From NCBI GenBank assembly GCA_903959175.1, contig CAJBVW010000102.1:1-54842 (forward strand): DNA of 54,842 bases, written 5' to 3'. The DNA comes from an uncultured Pseudomonadota bacterium. Lineage in GTDB: Bacteria > Myxococcota_A > UBA796 > SXON01. Each line of letters starts with the position of its first letter. Positions within the stretch are counted from its first letter, which is position 1. The notes below the pieces were generated by a model that was not told where the DNA came from, ran no database searches, and saw only the letters and a list, made by a program, of their open reading frames with translations. Made by a program: the position numbers and the translations under genes. This document shows positions 53,374-54,842 of the stretch, one piece after another.

Positions 53374-54842
53374 TCGGCCCTCCGACGCATCTTCTGCATG
53401 CCCGCGACCGCCATGCCCGCGAGGAGGCAGACGCTGCCGTTGACGGTGAGCCAGGTGCGGTCGAGGCCGAGCGGCATCCACCAGAGGTCCGTGCCGCCGG
53501 TAGCCGCGCCGTAGAACAGGTAGGCGCCGACGCCGCCACAGAGGCCGAGGGCGAGGGGGCCGAGCGCCTTGCTGGGCCCGAGGAGGACGGCGAAGCCGAG
53601 CGGCACGAGGCAGGACTGCCAGAGCGGGAAGCCCGACCAGAAGGGGCCCGGCCACGTCAGGAACGGGCGCGACAGGAGGCTCAGCCAGGCGCTCGGCGGC
53701 AGCGGGAGGAGCGGCACGAGGAAGAGGCCGCCGGCCATCGTCGCGCCGAAGAGGAGGGAGACGAGGCGGACGCGCCCGGGGAGCCCGCCGAGGAGGCCGA
53801 GGCCGAGGGTCACGAGCCCGCCGACGGCGAAGAGGAGGCCCTGCTTCGCGAAGAGGAGCGCGCGGACGGCGGCGCCGATGTCGAGGCGGCCCGCGCCGTA
53901 CTTGAGGGGCTCGTCGCGGGTGTCCGCGCCGGTCTTGAGGAAGCGCTCGACCTCGTCCGCGCTCTGGGCGCCTGCGCCGAGGAGGACGGCGGCGGCGCCG
54001 GCGACGTGCGGGGCCGCCATCGAGGTGCCCTGCCACTCCGCGAACTGCTGGGCGCCGCCCTTCTCGACGGTCGCCTGGACGATCCCGCCGCCCGGGACGG
54101 TCTTGTCGCCGCCGGGGGCCGCGATCTCGACGCCCTTGCCCCACGAGGAGTACGGCGCCAGCGCGTCTCCGGGGCCGACGGCGGTGACGGCGATGGCCGC
54201 GGGGGCGTCCGCCGGGGAGCCGATGCCCTGGCGCCCGGTGTTACCCGCCGCCGCGACCACGACGACGCCGGCCTTGCGGGCCTTCTCGACGGCCGTGACG
54301 ATGACGGAGGAGTGCCCGCCGCCGAGGGAGAGGTTGATGACGTCGGCGCCCTGGTCGACGGCCTCGTCGATCGCGGAGGCGATCCAGGTGGAGAGGCCGC
54401 CGCCCGAGGCGCTCAGCACCTTCATCGGGAGGATCGTGGCGTTCGGCGCGAGGCCCGCCGTGCCGATCCCGTTGTTCGTGGCCTGCGCGATCGTGCCGGC
54501 GACGTGCGTGCCGTGGCCGTGGTCGTCCGCGGCGGTCGACGCGCCGGGCACGAAGGAGCGGCCGGGGAGGATGCGATCCGCGGGGAGGTCGGGGAGGGGA
54601 GAGACGCCGGTGTCGATGACGGCGACGACCACGCCCTTGCCTCCGCCCACGCGCCACCCCACGGGGGCGCCGATGAGCGGGAAGTTCCATTGGCGGCCGT
54701 ACATCGGGTCGTTCGGGTAGCCGAAGACGCGGGGGGCCTGTTCGGGCGCGGGGCCGGCGGTGGGCGCGGGGAGGTCGCTCGGCGCGGCGGGGGCGGCGGC
54801 CTCGAGGGTGTCCCCCGCGGCGTCGGGGAGGGAGGGCGGGAC
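53370..54842 (-). CDS. Membrane-anchored subtilase (S8) serine protease, N-terminus outside window
   Basis: The frame is open to the right window edge, so the start is missing; the visible part has 490 codons. After a Pro/Ala-rich stretch comes VFGYPNDPMYGRQWNF, the usual lead into the S8 domain. The triad is complete: Asp in VAVIDTGVS, His in DHGHGTHVAGT and Ser in GTSMAAPHVAGA, with Asn in AAAGNTG. After the protease domain (about 330 residues) the chain continues as a membrane region with about four to five hydrophobic helices. An extracytoplasmic protease tethered at its C-terminus is the most likely reading. It is coupled by GTGA to the small downstream gene. Confidence 0.9.
   Translation of the reverse strand, partial: VPPSLPDAAGDTLEAAAPAAPSDLPAPTAGPAPEQAPRVFGYPNDPMYGRQWNFPLIGAPVGWRVGGGKGVVVAVIDTGVSPLPDLPADRILPGRSFVPGASTAADDHGHGTHVAGTIAQATNNGIGTAGLAPNATILPMKVLSASGGGLSTWIASAIDEAVDQGADVINLSLGGGHSSVIVTAVEKARKAGVVVVAAAGNTGRQGIGSPADAPAAIAVTAVGPGDALAPYSSWGKGVEIAAPGGDKTVPGGGIVQATVEKGGAQQFAEWQGTSMAAPHVAGAAAVLLGAGAQSADEVERFLKTGADTRDEPLKYGAGRLDIGAAVRALLFAKQGLLFAVGGLVTLGLGLLGGLPGRVRLVSLLFGATMAGGLFLVPLLPLPPSAWLSLLSRPFLTWPGPFWSGFPLWQSCLVPLGFAVLLGPSKALGPLALGLCGGVGAYLFYGAATGGTDLWWMPLGLDRTWLTVNGSVCLLAGMAVAGMQKMRRRAE

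Overview
The window is about 54.8 kb of very GC-rich (roughly 70% by eye), densely packed chromosomal DNA with no tRNA, rRNA, insertion sequence or CRISPR array that I could see. The style of the proteins points to a Myxococcota-like or related deltaproteobacterial lineage. Evidence for this is the many secreted lipoproteins with MopE-type metal-binding repeats, FG-GAP propellers, beta-helices and thrombospondin type 3 repeats, a MYXO-CTERM-like hydrophobic/poly-Arg tail, several Ser/Thr kinases, and GTG starts with 4-bp gene overlaps. Assignment to a genus is not possible from the sequence alone. No gap between genes exceeds 300 bp.

Layout. (1) 1-9.2 kb: the end of a secreted protein, then a four-gene overlapping division operon on the minus strand (ftsE, ftsX, an EnvC-like LytM protein, a CtpA-type S41 protease), divergent from nadD; then a HAD phosphatase, a kelch lipoprotein, pgeF and a TPR lipoprotein. 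(2) 9.3-12.2 kb: a large Tyr-rich beta-helix lipoprotein. (3) 12.3-21.8 kb: housekeeping genes, namely a biotin-dependent carboxylase beta subunit, rpsP-khpA-rimM-trmD, rpsO-pnp, dut, an alpha/beta hydrolase with cyaY, and ffh. (4) 21.9-30.7 kb: two tandem MopE/FG-GAP lipoproteins, a divergent transmembrane Ser/Thr kinase, and a MopE/beta-helix lipoprotein with a probable one-base frameshift. (5) 30.8-42.5 kb: a long minus-strand signalling and cell-wall operon. (6) 42.6-47.3 kb: an OmpA-family protein fused behind a MYXO-CTERM-like protein, and a shorter barrel-like relative. (7) 47.5-54.8 kb: a Nudix hydrolase, two subtilases, a PilZ-like protein, an ASPM-SPD-2-Hydin-like lipoprotein and hypothetical genes.

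The most interesting part is region 5. In transcription order it carries a GGDEF+FHA protein, two DUF3662/FHA (FhaA-like) proteins, a PP2C phosphatase, a single polypeptide joining a SEDS glycosyltransferase (FtsW/RodA) to a class B penicillin-binding protein, an atypical membrane kinase, a sensor histidine kinase and an OmpR-type regulator. From PP2C to the histidine kinase each junction is an ATGA or GTGA overlap. The order matches the actinobacterial fhaA-fhaB-pstP-rodA-pbpA-pkn locus, here with rodA and pbpA fused, a degenerate kinase, and a two-component system plus a c-di-GMP synthase attached. My inference is a phospho-signalling system controlling a dedicated peptidoglycan synthase. 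The second FhaA-like gene is interrupted by an apparent single-base frameshift inside its DUF3662 domain.
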